From assembly GCA_009823505.1 (NCBI GenBank), contig VZQC01000355.1:984638-1048637 (forward strand): a DNA stretch of 64,000 bases, written 5' to 3'. The notes below the pieces were generated by a model. That model saw nothing but the letters and a program-made list of their open reading frames with translations, had not been told where the DNA came from and searched no databases. A program made the translations under genes and the position numbers. This DNA comes from Rhizomys pruinosus (taxonomy: Eukaryota; Chordata; Mammalia; Rodentia; Spalacidae). Below, piece by piece: positions 22,658-36,916 of the stretch (its first letter is position 1; every line of letters starts with the position of its first letter).

Positions 22658-25600
22658 TGTGTGTGTTGTGTATGCATACATGCATGTGGGTGCATACATG
22701 CATGTGGGTACATGTATACACACATATAGAGCCCAGAGGTGAATGTAGAATGTTTTCCTCAGTCACTGTCCACCTTATTTCTATTGTCTCACTATGTAGC
22801 CCCAGCTGGCCTTGAACTCACCATGTAGACCAGGCTGGCCTGGAACTCACAGAGATCCACTTGCCTTTGCCTCCTGAGTGTTGAGATCAAAAGAGTGTGT
22901 TACCACATCTGACTCTTATTTTTATTTCTTATTTTTGTAAAATCTTTATTGATAAATAATCCACAGAATATATAGTCTGCATGGCATACAGTTGAATGGC
23001 TCACAGGCTATCTAGAGTATATAGTCTGCAGGGCATACAGTTGAATGGCTTTAGCGCAGGCTATCTAGAGTATATAGTCTGCAGCGCATACAGTTGAATG
23101 GCTTTAGCGCAGGCTATCTAGAGTATATAGTCTGCAGGGCATACAGTTGAATGGCTTTAGCGCAGGCTATCTAGAGTATATAGTCTGCATGGCATACAGT
23201 TGAATGGCTTTAGCACAGGCTATCTAGAGTATATAGTCTGCAGGGCATACAGTTGAATGGCTTTAGCACAGGATATCTAGAGGATTGTGAAGCAGCACCA
23301 CATTCCATTTTGGAACTTCTTTGAGTCAATTTCATTCATATTTATAATGTAAAATAATGATATTCCACCTCACATTTTGGGACAGGGTGACTCACTGAGC
23401 CTGGAGCTCACTGATTAATCGAGGCTGGCTAGCCTGCCAACTCCAGGACCCCTCCCTCTGCCTCCACAGCACTGGGGCTACATTGACCCACTGGATTTTT
23501 GATGCTGGCCATTAGACTCAGGTGAGCCATCTCCCCAGAACCTATTTTAACTTATTTTGAGATAGGAACTTACTGGGTACCCCAGGCTGGCCAAGAAATC
23601 CTGCTTCTCCTGCCCCAGCCTCCAGAGGAGCTGAGAGTAGAGCTGTATAACATCAGACCCAGCTGAAAGGCATCCATCTACTGGGGCGCCATCTAAAACT
23701 GTCACAATGACACATTTAATCAGGCCTTGCAGAAGTTACTTCCCTGGTTACATGAATATCCTCCCCTCTGTTCTACTGGTGATCAGGGTCTTTCTTCATC
23801 TGACAGGACTCCTTGCTCCACATACTTAGCTCAGCTCAGCTTTGGGATTTCCCTTCCATAGTTTGATTTCTTAAAACTTGTATTTGATGAAGAATGTCCA
23901 ATTCTTTGGACATTCTTCACCATTGTATTTGGCTTCCGAGGACACGGAAATAGAAGCTGGGTCCGGGGAGACATGTTGGAATCAAACATGTAATGATTAA
24001 TATTGATGGTCAACTGGACAAGACCTAGAATCTCCCAGGAGACACACCCCTGGGTTTGTTTGTGAGGGAGTTTCTGGGCTGGGTTAATGGACCATGATGG
24101 TATGTGGCATTGCTCCACAGACTGAGGTCCTGCACTGAATAAAATGGAGAAGGTGAGCTGGGGACTGGCATTCATTACTCTCAGCTTCCTGTCTGCAGAC
24201 CCGATGTGACCAACTGCCTCACACTCTTGCCACATGAGGCTAAATAAACCCTTCCTTCCTTAAGTAATGCCCCGTCACAGTATTTTGTCACAGCAATAGG
24301 AAATATAACTAATACAAAATACAAAAAACCATGGGACCCTATCCGGGACAACTCCTCAGAGCTGTTCTCTGAAAGAACTGAGGGGCAGGTAGAGCTAGGA
24401 AAGGAGCTTTGAGTCCCTTTGACTTTGTGCATTGACAGAGGCGAGAAAAAGATCATGTGTTCCCAGCCTATAATTATATATACACCTTCTGTTTATCTCT
24501 AGCTGACCACGACCTATGTCAAGAGCCCAGGAAGAAAAGACGCCGGTCAGACAGAGACCAGCGGTTCCAAGCGTTTCCTTCCATGGAGCAAAGTGCTCTT
24601 AAGGAATGTAAGTCCCGTGAAACAGTGGTATGACTTGTGTCAACATGGTCTGTGTCTTCCAAATGTGTGCAGACGCTCAGAGGGAGAGAAGGTGAATTCG
24701 GAAGCAGGTGGAAACTCCGCCCACGCCCTTGTTGCAGAGATGTGTCCATGTGACCATTTATCTCCAAGCTTCTCTGAGTAGGTGGGTTGTTACCAAAACA
24801 ACCTCTTCCTGATGAGAGTGGAGTCTGGTTAGCTAGGAGAGAAATGGTTAGCTAGGTGCTTCAGTGGGAGTTTCTACAGTTTCCACAGGAGAGAAGAATC
24901 TAGAAGGGCTAACATCCACAGCAACATGTAAAATGACTTTAGCATAAGGAGGGACAGAGCAGGCTGGTTTTCAGGATGCCGTCAGGATGGCCACCACCTT
25001 CTCTGACATCTCTCGTGTCACAGAGCTTGCTCACTAGTTTAATTGGCTACTCTTTTCACCGTCTTCCCTCCTCTGCCATCTTTGGAGATCTTGCACTTTC
25101 TCTTGCCAGGTACATCCCAGATAATACATTTCTGTTGCTTTCAGATGAAAAACTGGAGTCTCGGACCAGGAGGGTTTTGAGCAACACTTACCAGAAAATG
25201 ATTCAGTCTGTCTTCTTGGATGATAACATACCCACTGGGGTCAAATATATCATGTAAGTCTGAAAGCTGCACCCTCCAGTTGGATGCTCATGGCTTTCTT
25301 GAGGCAATTGGAGTTCTTCCCAAAGTAGTCTCAGTTAGAAACAGCATAGATGGATGGAAAAAAATCTCCACAGCTACAGGCTATAAACATCAAGAGCATT
25401 GACAGTAGCCATTCCCTGTGTTAAGTGTTGTCTTTACAAACTCCCAGCTTTGTTTCATCCATCAACCGTCTTATAAAGTGAAAGCTTTATAAGATTGTCC
25501 CATCTTACTGATACTGAAAGTCACTGAGAAACCTCACACTGTTGATAAATGGGAAGGTCCTGAACCCAGCCAAGCCATGTGAATCTGAGCTCTGTTCCCC

Positions 25601-26542
25601 AGCTATCTGTGCTGAACTGACCTAAAGGTATGCCAAGGATACAGTCTTGTTCAGTAGATTCTGGGTCGCTCCTTTCCTTATGTGTGAGTTTAATCAGGAA
25701 CAAGAATACACAGTTTCTATAGAACACCAACAAGGATGTAGGCAGTGCAGGGTTTGTGGGTGATTATCTTCATCAAATTTTTGCAGAGTCCCATTTGTTC
25801 CCTGTCTATGTAGTAAACAGGGAATAATATTCCCCTTAGATCAAAGAAAGAGTAGAAGGCTGGAAGGATGTAGTGCCCTGCCCAGGACCAGACCTCCACT
25901 TCTTCCCGTTCTGTTCTTGTATGCTTCCTTTGATACTTAATGTGCATTTTTTAAACGGATGCAGAAACAGGCTTCTCGCCTTGATTGAAAAGCCAACGTT
26001 GGACCCAGTCTACGTTGGGTTGTTGGGAAGCACAGGAGCCGGAAAGAGCTCCCTCATCAACGCCCTCATCCAGCAGGCCATGTTCCTGCCAGTTTCTGGA
26101 GAAAGCATCTGCACGTCATGCATTGTGCAAGTGAGCTCTGGATGCTGTGAGCACTATGAGGCCAAAATCCACCTTCTGTCTGACCAGGTAGGCCAGCCCC
26201 CACCTCTCCTCCTTTACCTTCCTTTTCCTCTTCTGCCAGCCCCCACCTCTCCTCCTTTACCTTCCTTTTACTCTTCTGCCTTTCATTACTCTTCCTTCTC
26301 CCTTTTCTTTCTTCCCTGAAATTTTCCTTTCTTGTGATCAGAGATTACAGTTAAGGGAAAGTTCTTGGCATGCAAGCATGAAGACATGACTTTGGGCCAC
26401 TAGTACCCAGGACTGGGAAGGCAGAGCTGTTGGGACTTGCTAACTAGCTAGCTTAACTGGCAAGCTCCAGGTTCAGTGGGAGAGTGGTCTCAACAACCAA
26501 GTAGAGAAGAGATTGAGGAAAATACTCAGTGTCCACCTCTGG

Positions 26543-26611
<69 letters not shown>

Positions 26612-29600
26612 GAGGAATGGGTACATACCCACATGAATAAAAAGAACATCCTGTAGAGTGAGAAATTTCAGGAGAGTGGGTTGGGGGTTCTGGCCCGGGG
26701 CCCGTGGCAGCTGTTTACGAGGCCTGTGGGTCACCCATTTCCCTCCTTGAGCACTGACCCCCCTTTCCTCGTTTTAGTTTCCTTTCTGTTGCAGCGATAT
26801 AACACTGTGACCAAAAGCACAGGGTTTATTTCAGCTTACACTTTCAGGTCACAAGTTCATCACGGAGGGAGGTCAGGGCAAGAACTCAGCCATGGAGGAA
26901 TGCTGTTTGCCTGCTTGTTCAGTGGCCTGCTCACAGACTCGTGCTTGGCTAGCTTGTACACAGCCCAAGAACTCAGCCATGGAGGAATGCTGTTTGCCTG
27001 CTTGTTCAGTGGCCTGCTCACAGACTCGTGCTTGGCTAGCTTGTACACAGCCCAAGAATTCAGCCATGGAGGAATGCTGTTTGCCTGCTTGTACAGTGGC
27101 CTGCTCACAGACTCGTGCTTGGCTAGCTTGTACACAGCCTGGGATCGCCTGCCCAGGTGGCCATGTGCAGAGGGGGCTGGGCCTTCCTACATTAAGACAA
27201 TCAAGCAAATCCCCCAGATGTGCCCACAGACCAGCCTGACCTAGGGAGCCACCCACTGGCCCTTCTCCTCTCAGATGACTCAGGCTGCATTGTGTTGACG
27301 AGGCTAACCAGGACATTCATTAAAAGGCAAAGGGCTGGAGGCAGCTGATTTTCCATTTCCAAGCATGCAATCCCTGGTCCTCCTCAGGACCCCATGGTCT
27401 GCCCTTCCTTTTGTTACTATGGATCCTTGCATCTGTGGTAAGAGGAATGTAGCCCTGCTCTGCCTTGGCAGGAGTGGAAGGAGGAGCTGAAGAACCTGAC
27501 CAAGCTCCTGCACAGGACCGAGGAGCCCAGCGAAGATGCAGACATGTGGGACAGGGATGATGCGGTGGAGGAAGCTGCCTGGAAGCTGCAGATGGTCTAT
27601 GGAAGCGGGGCAGAGAGAAGGAGCACTGACGACTTGCTAAGGACAAAGCCGAGAGCCAAGATTCCCACCTCGAGAATCATCACTCTCAAGGCAGAGGAGG
27701 TAGTGCCAAGATAGCTTTCCCATTATTATAGGTCTTAAGTATAACAGTTGAATCTATCCAGGGGAATTGCCCAAGGTACAGTGTTTCTATCAGAAACACA
27801 TTGGTACCCAAACCATAATTATCCATCACCCAAGTTACCTTTCATCATTATTTTTAAGTTAAAAAATTTTTGTGTGTACGTATGTATGTATGTGGGGGAG
27901 GGGGCATGTTGTGCATGTGAACTGTGCCCACAGAGGCTGGAAGAGGATGTTGTATTCCTTGGAGTTGAAATTATAGGTAGTTGTGAGTTCCCTGACTTGG
28001 GTGCTGAGAATCAAACTCAGGTCCTCTAAAAAAGCAGTACAGACTTTTTTTTTGTCTTTTTGGTCTTTTTGAGATGGTCTCCCTATAGCCCCCCAGCTGG
28101 CCTGGACCTCACTATGTAGACCAGGCTGGCCTTGAACTCACAGAGATCTGCCTGCCTCTGCCTCCCAAGTGCTGGGGTCAGAGGTGTGGGCCACCACGCC
28201 AAGTGTAGTACAGACTTATTATTTATGGTTGTCAAATGGGAATCTTTAGTGTCTGAGTGGAATTTTTATGTGCAGAAAATACTAGAGTTAGTTGAGGATT
28301 AACCTGAGATTTTTTGGGGGGGGGATTCTAATGACAAAAGAACATATAAAGGGTTGAACAAGTGGATTTATTCATTTTCTCATAAAACACATTTGGAGGC
28401 CATTGGATCTTGGGGTGATTTAGTGACTCAACAGTGTCAAGCTAACATGGCTTTTCCCCCTTGACCTTTGGCTGTAGGAGTTACCTTCTAGCCAGAAGCT
28501 TGCTGCTGAAGCCTCAACTTCACAGCTAGTCTCATGGACAAAGTGGATAGATGTTGACATCAGCCACATCCCCCCTTTCAGGCAATAAAAACACCTCCAA
28601 AAACACCCTTGATAAATTTGTGTGTAGACTTTGTTGCTCAGAACTGGGCCCTGGGGCCCTCCCTGTCAGGTCTAGAGAAGGCTGGCTTGTCCTGATTGGC
28701 TTAAACCACTTCTGGACTCGGCTGGCATGGATGAGGGTTGGGTTGGATACTGATGGGCATCTAGAAATACTCCTTACTTTCAGAATTGGTATTCATTTTA
28801 TTAAGTTGAAATTCAAAATCTATACTGGACTAAATTTTTGTGGATCCAACACTCACTTTGTGAACATTGTACACTTAAAACTTAGCTGTTTCTGGGGTTG
28901 GAGAGACGAGCAAAGTGCTGCCATTAAGCCTGATGACCTGGGTTCTATTCCACATGATGGAAAGGGAGAACCAACCCTGCTAGCTGTCCTCTGACCTCCA
29001 CATGCTCACCGGGGCATGCATGCACCCCGTGCCAATCAATCAATCGATCGATCAGTCAATCACTCAATATTTATCATTTTAAAAATTCATCTTCTTTGGG
29101 GCTGGAGAGATGGCCTAGCAGTTAAGAGCGCCAACTGCTCTTGCAGAGGACCCAGGTTCAATCCCCAGCACCCATATGGCGGCTGAGAACCGTCTGTAAC
29201 TCCAGTTCCAGGAGAACTCCAGTTCCAGGGGAATCCGACACCCTCTTCTGACCTCTGCGGCATTGCACGACACGGGTGCACAAACCTGCATGCAGACAGT
29301 ACATTCATACACATACAGAAATAAATGAAATTAATAAAAAAATAAAAAAAATAAAAATTCATCTTTAAATATTGTCCTTCCTTCCTTTCCTTTCCTTTTT
29401 TTTTTTTTTTTTTTGGTCTTTTTGAGACAGGGTCTCCCATAGCCCCAGTAGCCTGGAATTCGCTATGTAGACCAGGATGGCCTTGAACTCACAGAGATCT
29501 GCCTGCCTCTGCCTCTGCCTCTGCCTCTGTCTCCCGAATGCTGGGGTTAAATGCATGTACCATCGTGTTTGGCCACAATGTGTCAGTTTTAAAATGAATA

Positions 29601-31255
29601 GGTGAAAAAAAAAAAAACAAAAAAAAAAAAAAACCCAACATTTTAAATTTGTTTGTAAAAAAAAAAAAAAAAAAAAATGAATAGGTGAAATTTGTTATTC
29701 CATGCCCAGATTGCAGTAAGTTCACCAGTTTAGTCTAAATTTGCTCAAGACCTTTCATTCCTGAGGCTGGAGAGATTCTGTTAAGGGAACGTACTGCTCT
29801 TATAGAAGACCTGAGTTCAGTTCCCAGCACCTGTGTTGGGCAGCTCATGACCACTTTAACCCTAACCCCAGGAGATGCGATGCTCTCTTCTGGCCCCTGA
29901 GGCATTTGCACTCACATGCACATACCCATACACGTGAACACACACATACATACAACATACATACATATACACACACATACACATACACACACACTTAAAA
30001 AAAATCTTGGGAGCTGGAGAGATGGCTTAGCAGTTGAGAGCACTGGATGCTCTTGCAGAGGACTGGGGTTCAATTCTCAGCACCCACATGGTAGCTAACA
30101 ACCATCTGTAATTCCAGTTCCAGGGAATCCAGTGCTGTCTTCTGACTTCTATGGGCATTGCATGACAGGGGTACACTTACACACATTCAGGCAGTACATG
30201 CAGATAAATAAATAGTAAATAAATAAACAAATAATAAATAAATAATAAAAGGGAACTTTCACTCTAACCTCTCTTTTCTGGATTATTCTGTAGACAATTA
30301 TTAACACTGACCACCATAGATTCCAACTTTTCTGCTCTCTGAAATGTCCCAGTCCAGATGTCCCCGACTGCTGGCATGAAATGTTTCGCCATCCCAAGAT
30401 CTGCCTAAGCAGGAACAGAAGACCTGGAATTCTCTCCTCTCCCCCTTACTATTGTTGAAATGTTCTGAAAAAGCCTACATATCAAGATATTTTTCTGTAC
30501 TTAGAAGGTACATTTAAAAAACCTTTTTAAAGATCCAATTTTCAGATGAGTTTTCAATTTCGAAAATATGGTCATTATATTACAATGGATTTTTTAAATA
30601 ATTTTTTGCTGCCTTTCCAGTAATAGAATGTTCACAGCTGCCATTTGCCATGTGGGAAAATTATGCTCTAAGCAAAATTTAGAAAACTGCGTTAATTTTA
30701 GAAACAAATGAGTTTGGGAGATAAATTTAGTATCCTGTAACTCCCCCAGAATCCATTTCCAGCTGAGTTGGGCCTCTTTATATGTTAATTAGGGAGCTTT
30801 CCTAGATATCTCAGACTGGCCTTCAACTCACTGTATAATCCAGGCTGGTCTTGAGCTCTTGATCTTCCTGACCCCACCCCATGAGGCTGGTGTCATAGGC
30901 ATGCACCCCATGGGTGCTGATGTCATAGTCATGCACCCCATGGGTGCTGGTGTCATAGGCATGCACCACCACCCATGCTGACTTTGAGCAGTGCTGTAGA
31001 GGCTCAGGGCTTCATACATTTTAAACAAGCATTCTGCCAACTAAGCTATATCTGCAGCCCCTCTAAGTTCTAAAGATTTATTTTTATTTGTGTGTGTATT
31101 TGTATATGTTTGTATGTCTCTGTGTGTCCGTATAAGCATAACTACCAATGTGTGTGTGCGTCTGTGTAAGTGTATCGTGTGTGTGTGTGTGTGTATGTGT
31201 GTGTGTCTGTCTGTCTGCCTGCCTGCCTGTCTCTGTGGGTCTCTGTAAGTGCATC

Positions 31256-31293
<38 letters not shown>

Positions 31294-34200
31294 TGTCTGT
31301 CTGTCTGTCTGTTAGTCTGTCTGCCTGCCTGTCTGTCTGTGGAAGTGTATCCACCTATGTGTGTGCAGGTGCCCACTGAGTTCGGAAGAGGGCATTGGAT
31401 TCCTTGGAGCTGTAGTTAGAGGTGGTTGTGAACTGTCCAGTGTAGTGCTAGGATCCAAACTCTGGTCCTGATGATTGAGTAGCATCTTACCCGCTGAACC
31501 ATTTCTCAAGCCCCTCACTAAAGTTGCTGGTCTCTAGAAGCTTTTCAACCTCTCAGGGTCTAGGCCCTTGCAGAGAGCACACCAGGGTTTCTAAGGCACA
31601 TCTCACCATGCCTTAGCATACCTTTAATGACCCTGCCTCATAGCCAACCCAGAATAAAGAGCTGGCAGCATGGCTAGTATGTGTGACTTTGACCTTCCTC
31701 CTCAGGCAGAAGAGCTGTCTGTCAAGCTGGACCCATATATCCGAATCCAGAGGAGAGACTGGGATGGAGAATCAGCCGAGACTCAAATGTGGCCCTTGAT
31801 CAAATACGTGGAAGTGATTCTTCCCAAATGTGCACTGATTCCAGAAGGGGTTGTGCTGGTAGACATTCCAGGCACAGGTGACTTCAACAACAAGAGGGAC
31901 GAAATGTGGAAAAAGGTGATTCTCATTCCCAGGGCTTCCCTCTGGCCGTCCTTTACTCCTCTACCCTTTCAAAGCAGCAAAGTATGCTCTACTGTCAACC
32001 TAGGAAGTTTTCTGAGTTTGTTGGAATTAAAGTCTTTCACTTTCTATATTCCAGTGTTGATCAGGGCAATAGCTGTATGACTGTGGCTACAGAAATTGGC
32101 AAGGAGGAATTACAGGGTTGGTCTGGTAGCTGGGATGAGGATGTGTGATATGTGAAAAGCTCCAGCCTATGAGGAAGCAGAACAAGGGCAGAAAGGCATA
32201 GGGAGCCTGGGAGCACAGAGCATAGAGGAAGGTGTCCTCTCTACTTCCTGTCGCTGTGATAAAATACCCTGACAGGAATCGACGTAAGGGAAGGGGCTTC
32301 TTTTGGCTTACAGTTCCAGAGGAGATGCAGCCCATCACCATGGGGAAGGACTGGCAGTTGGATCATGGACCAGCCTAGCAGTCAGGAACCAGAGTGATAG
32401 GAAACAGGAAGTGGGGCCAGGGATAAACCCTCAAGGCCCGCCTCTAGTGGCATGCTTCCCCCAGCAAGGCTTCACCTCCTAAAGGCTCCATGACCTCCCC
32501 AAACGGTACCATTAACTGGGGACGGAGTATTTAAACACAGGAGTCTATGGAGGACATTTCTTTCAAGCCACAACAGACACAAAGTGGCTAAAGCACAGAA
32601 GCCAATCACTGAAAAACCAAGAGTCTATGTCTAGACTGATTGTAAAGAGCAGAAGCTGTGGTATGAGTTATTTTGACTCATGGTTTCAGTCTACCTAATG
32701 GGGTGACAGAGCAAGGCAGCTCACCTCCTGTGACAGAGCAAGACAGCTCACCTCCTGTGACAGAGCAGGGCAGCTCACCTCCTGTGACAGAGCAGGACAG
32801 CTCACCTCCTGTGACAGAGCAGGACAGCTCACCTCCTGTGACAGAGCAGGACAGCTCTCCTCCTGTGACAGAGCAGGACAGCTCACCTCCTGTGACAGAG
32901 CAGGACAGCTCACCTCCTGTGACAGAGCAGGGCAGCTCTCCTGTGACAGAGCAGGGCAGCTCACCTCTTGTGACAGAGCAGGACAGCTTACCTCCTGTGA
33001 CAGAGCAGGACAGCTCTCCTGTGACAGAGCAGGGCAGCTCACCTCTTGTGAGAGAGCAGGGCAGCTCTCCTGTGATAGAGCAGGGCTGCCTGCCTCCTAT
33101 GGTCAGGAAACAAAGAAGAGGGAGTACAGACATGTCCCCAGTGGTCTGCTTCCTCCCACAAGGTGCCACTCCCCCACACCCAGTAATGCTATTGTATTAT
33201 GAATTCACTGAACATTAATCCATTCGTTGGTCTAATTGTCTCTGGAGATGTCATCACAGATACCTTCAGAGGTGTGCTTCACTAATCTCTTGGGCATTAC
33301 TTTAGCTAATCAAGGTGACAAGCAAAGCTAACTAGCACATCCACTATTGCAACGTCAAATAGTGAAAGAATTTCAGAGGGTCTCGGAAGGCACAGTCAGG
33401 TGTCAGGGCCACTTAGCAGGATTGAAGCAGCTTTTCTCTCTCATTCTCTCCCAGTCTCTTGAGGTCCAGCTTCTCTTTGCATGTCCCTCCCCGAAGTCCT
33501 CCTTCTTTCTTAGCTTTCCCAGCTGTTAAGATAGACAGAATCCAAAGTTGGATATTAGCCCTATAGCTAGTGGCCTTGCAGACTGTCTGATTATAGTCTT
33601 CATGTCTTTTAGCTGAAATTTCTAGGAGGAAAAATCTGAGAGATGACTTCAGCATATGGAGTTAATTTTCTCCAGGTCAGGGATCCATCTTCTAACTATC
33701 GGCCGTGGCAGGAATTGGTGGTCTGGATAGAGGTCCATCCCTTCAGGCAGAGGCTTGGGTAGGAAGGAATTCAACTTTTAGGAATGCAAGGACCAGCACC
33801 TCCCAGGAATGAGCTGAATGCATAGCCCTGAGATGAGCCAACCACGAGAGTGGGACATTAGGGGAGTCTGAGCTGCATCTAATGATCAGAGGTTGAACTG
33901 TTTCCATGACTCTACCTCTTTGTTCATTTATGAAACACATATGATGCACTGAGTACTGATAATGCAAAGATTATAGCTAATCCATAGAGTCAGGAATCAA
34001 GTCATCCCTTGGTATCCACGAGGGGTTGGGTCCAGGACCCCTGTGGATAGTACATTGCCCTAGATCAGCTAGTAGCATGTTTGCCCTTAAGCTGTGCACA
34101 CCCTCCCATAGACACTCTTAGATCACTTACAGTACCTAATACAATTTAAATAGATGCCATATTGGAAAATGACATGTTTTAGTCAAAAACAAATTTTCTC

Positions 34201-34308
34201 AAAATATTTTTCTTTCATGGTTGGCTGAATCAGTGGTTGTAGCACCCATGGATGTGAATGGCTAGTGCTCTTTCAGTCTCTGTTTCTCTCTATCTCTGTC
34301 TCTCTATC

Positions 34309-34343
<35 letters not shown>

Positions 34344-36882
34344 ACAGCGGAAGTGTGGTGTGCTGCCTGGGAGGAGGCAGTACTTTCCATGTGTCTGGCC
34401 TCTGCTCCAGACCCCTCTGCACTGTTTGTGTATTTTGCACACACCTATGCTGATTCTACAGCTAAAACATTGAAAGTGAAGTGAACCAGAAGGAGAACCA
34501 GGGCCTTCCCAGGAGAGGCTTAGAGTTGCAGAGGAGAGAAGAAACCTACAGGTGCTTCGGTGCGTGGCAGGCAGTGATAAGGAGGCCCAAAGTGCTGGGA
34601 ACCCCAAAAGTAGACATGGGGAAGGCTCTGGCTGGACCAAGGCCTCGCCCTTGGCATCTTCTGACCCATTCTAATTAACAAGCTATTGTATTTAGAAGGA
34701 GGGCACTGGGAGGGTGATTTCCACTTGGCAGCACTTGGAGCTCCAGAGAGGACCCAGAAGCTGAGCCTCCACCACGAAAAGAACAAGGGACTGGGAGTGG
34801 AACCTCTGGGTACCACTCAGGCCCAAGAGCAGTATAATCTGAGGCCTGAGGGCTGAGGGAGCTGGCGAGTTGGGGAAGGTGATCTTCCTTGGTGGCATGG
34901 TGAAAGGAATGGGGCAGGCTGGAGGAACTCTGGAATCTGGACCATGGTGGGAATGTGGGAGCACTGCACCCCAGCTGCACGACCAGTGTCAACACACAGT
35001 TGCTACTGCCAAAAACTCAACTCTGCCAATACACACTAAGTGAACAACTTCATCCTGCTTTCATAATTGAAGCAATGAAAGTTCAGACAAAGACAGTGAC
35101 TTGCCCAAGACCACACAGCTAGTAAGTGATAGACTTTGCAGTGGAGATCAGAGTTCTGAACTAACCCGCTGGGACTCTATCTGCCACCCCCTGACTCCAT
35201 GAGCCTTTCTCCTCTTCTTTAAGATGAGGTCGTCTTGGTGTTCTTCGTCTTGGTCAGCCAGCTCAGGACCGGGCGTGTGAACTTTAGTTTCTGCAGAATC
35301 TCAGCCCTGGCAGTACAACCATCAGCCTTGGCCGGCAGTGACAGATGGACAGGGGCCAGCTCCTTCCTGGGACGGAGCATGGTTGCAGCTAGTTCAGTAT
35401 ACTGGGCAGCTTCTCAAAGCCGGCAGATCTGGCTCTGGTTGTGCTCCAAGGAGGTTGGCTGGAGGGAACGGCCGTTGAGGAGTGCTCTGCCTGGCCTTGC
35501 TCCCTCCCCTGCATTCCTGAGGTCTCTTGATGGCCCCTCACAGGAAGTAACTAAAGACGACCTGCTTCCAGGAGGAACAGAACTCCAGAACAAGGCTCCC
35601 TGACTGACAGCGAAAACCACACCAAATCTAGCTATCCTGGCTCTGCCACTTATGTGTCATATTTGCGCATTGTCACCTAACATTTTGAGGCCTGTTTTCA
35701 TCTTGGGGAGGGACAGAGGCAGGACTGACAGAGTGCTGCTCCACCCCTACTCTGGGGTCCAGTTGTGCTTGTTTTATACATTTGATTTTCTGTGTCTTCC
35801 ACTATTCTAACTACCCGACATCCTGGGAGTCAGGAGCTCAGCGTGGGGCCCAACATTTAGGAATAAGAACCTTTGTGACGCCTATCATTTCCCCATTAGT
35901 GCATGTGTGCTGAACGCTTATTGCCTACCAGGAAAGACAAAAGTGAAAGACAGCCTGTTCCTGAGGCTCTCCCAGTCTGCGGGACTTTAGTCGTCCACAC
36001 CAGTAGACACTCAAAACCCACTGTGAGCCCTGGAGAGCCCCAAGCATCTCTAAGTTTATTACAACATGGGAACTAGAGGCCAGAGATTGTTTTTATATTC
36101 GTGTGTAAATGTAAGTCCACTCCAAATAGACAAGGGTCAGGATTTAACATTGCATAGCTGGGTGGCTCCTTTATTTCTCAGGACCTGTTTTCTTCTCTGT
36201 AGTCCAATGGCTTTGTCTAATTCATGGGATGTATGCTCTTAACGTCATATGGAGTCAAAGCCTCAGGGACAGAGAGGCGCGGATGAACATTGAGCAGAGG
36301 ATGCCAAGTCTTCCCCCTTCTCATTTAGCCAGAGCAGCTCTGGGTTTAAAAATCAAGTGTTTACACTATAATTCTTCCTAAGGCATTTACAATGCACTAG
36401 AGCCTGAACAAGGGGAAGGATGCTGGGGCTGTCTTTTCATAAAGGAGGCAGATAAAGGGGTGGGCAAGATGCACATGGAGCCTCGAGGGACAGGTCAGTA
36501 GATCTGCTCTCTACCACAGATTCTGCTCCTCACAGTGTGTGGCCTTGGAAGAAACTGATTTGAAACTTACTACTGTAGATCAAGGCTTCTCACTCTCATG
36601 ACATTTGGGGCTAGATGCCTGTTTGTTATAGGAAGCTGTCCTTGGCATTGTAGGGTGCTTAGCTGCTATCCCATAGCACCCCAAGTTGTAATGATTAATA
36701 ATCTATTCAGAGGGACTGGAGAGATAGCTCAGCACTTATGAACACTTGCTGATCTTTCAGAGAACCCGAGTTTGGTTCCCAGCACCCATATCAGGTGGCT
36801 CACAATTTTCTGTAGCTCCAGGTCCAGGGAATCCAACATCCTCTTCTGGCCTCTGCAGGCACCCATACACACACAGTGCGTG

Positions 36883-36916
<34 letters not shown>

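Noticed and set aside
26681..27244. A 187-codon ORF with three 29-residue repeats
   Set aside because: It lies in a dispersed repeat with an 87-bp triplication and is open on both strands.
32673..33218. A 181-codon ORF with a 9-residue repeat
   Set aside because: Intronic minisatellite, and the opposite strand is open too (163 codons). No promoter, splice or family support.
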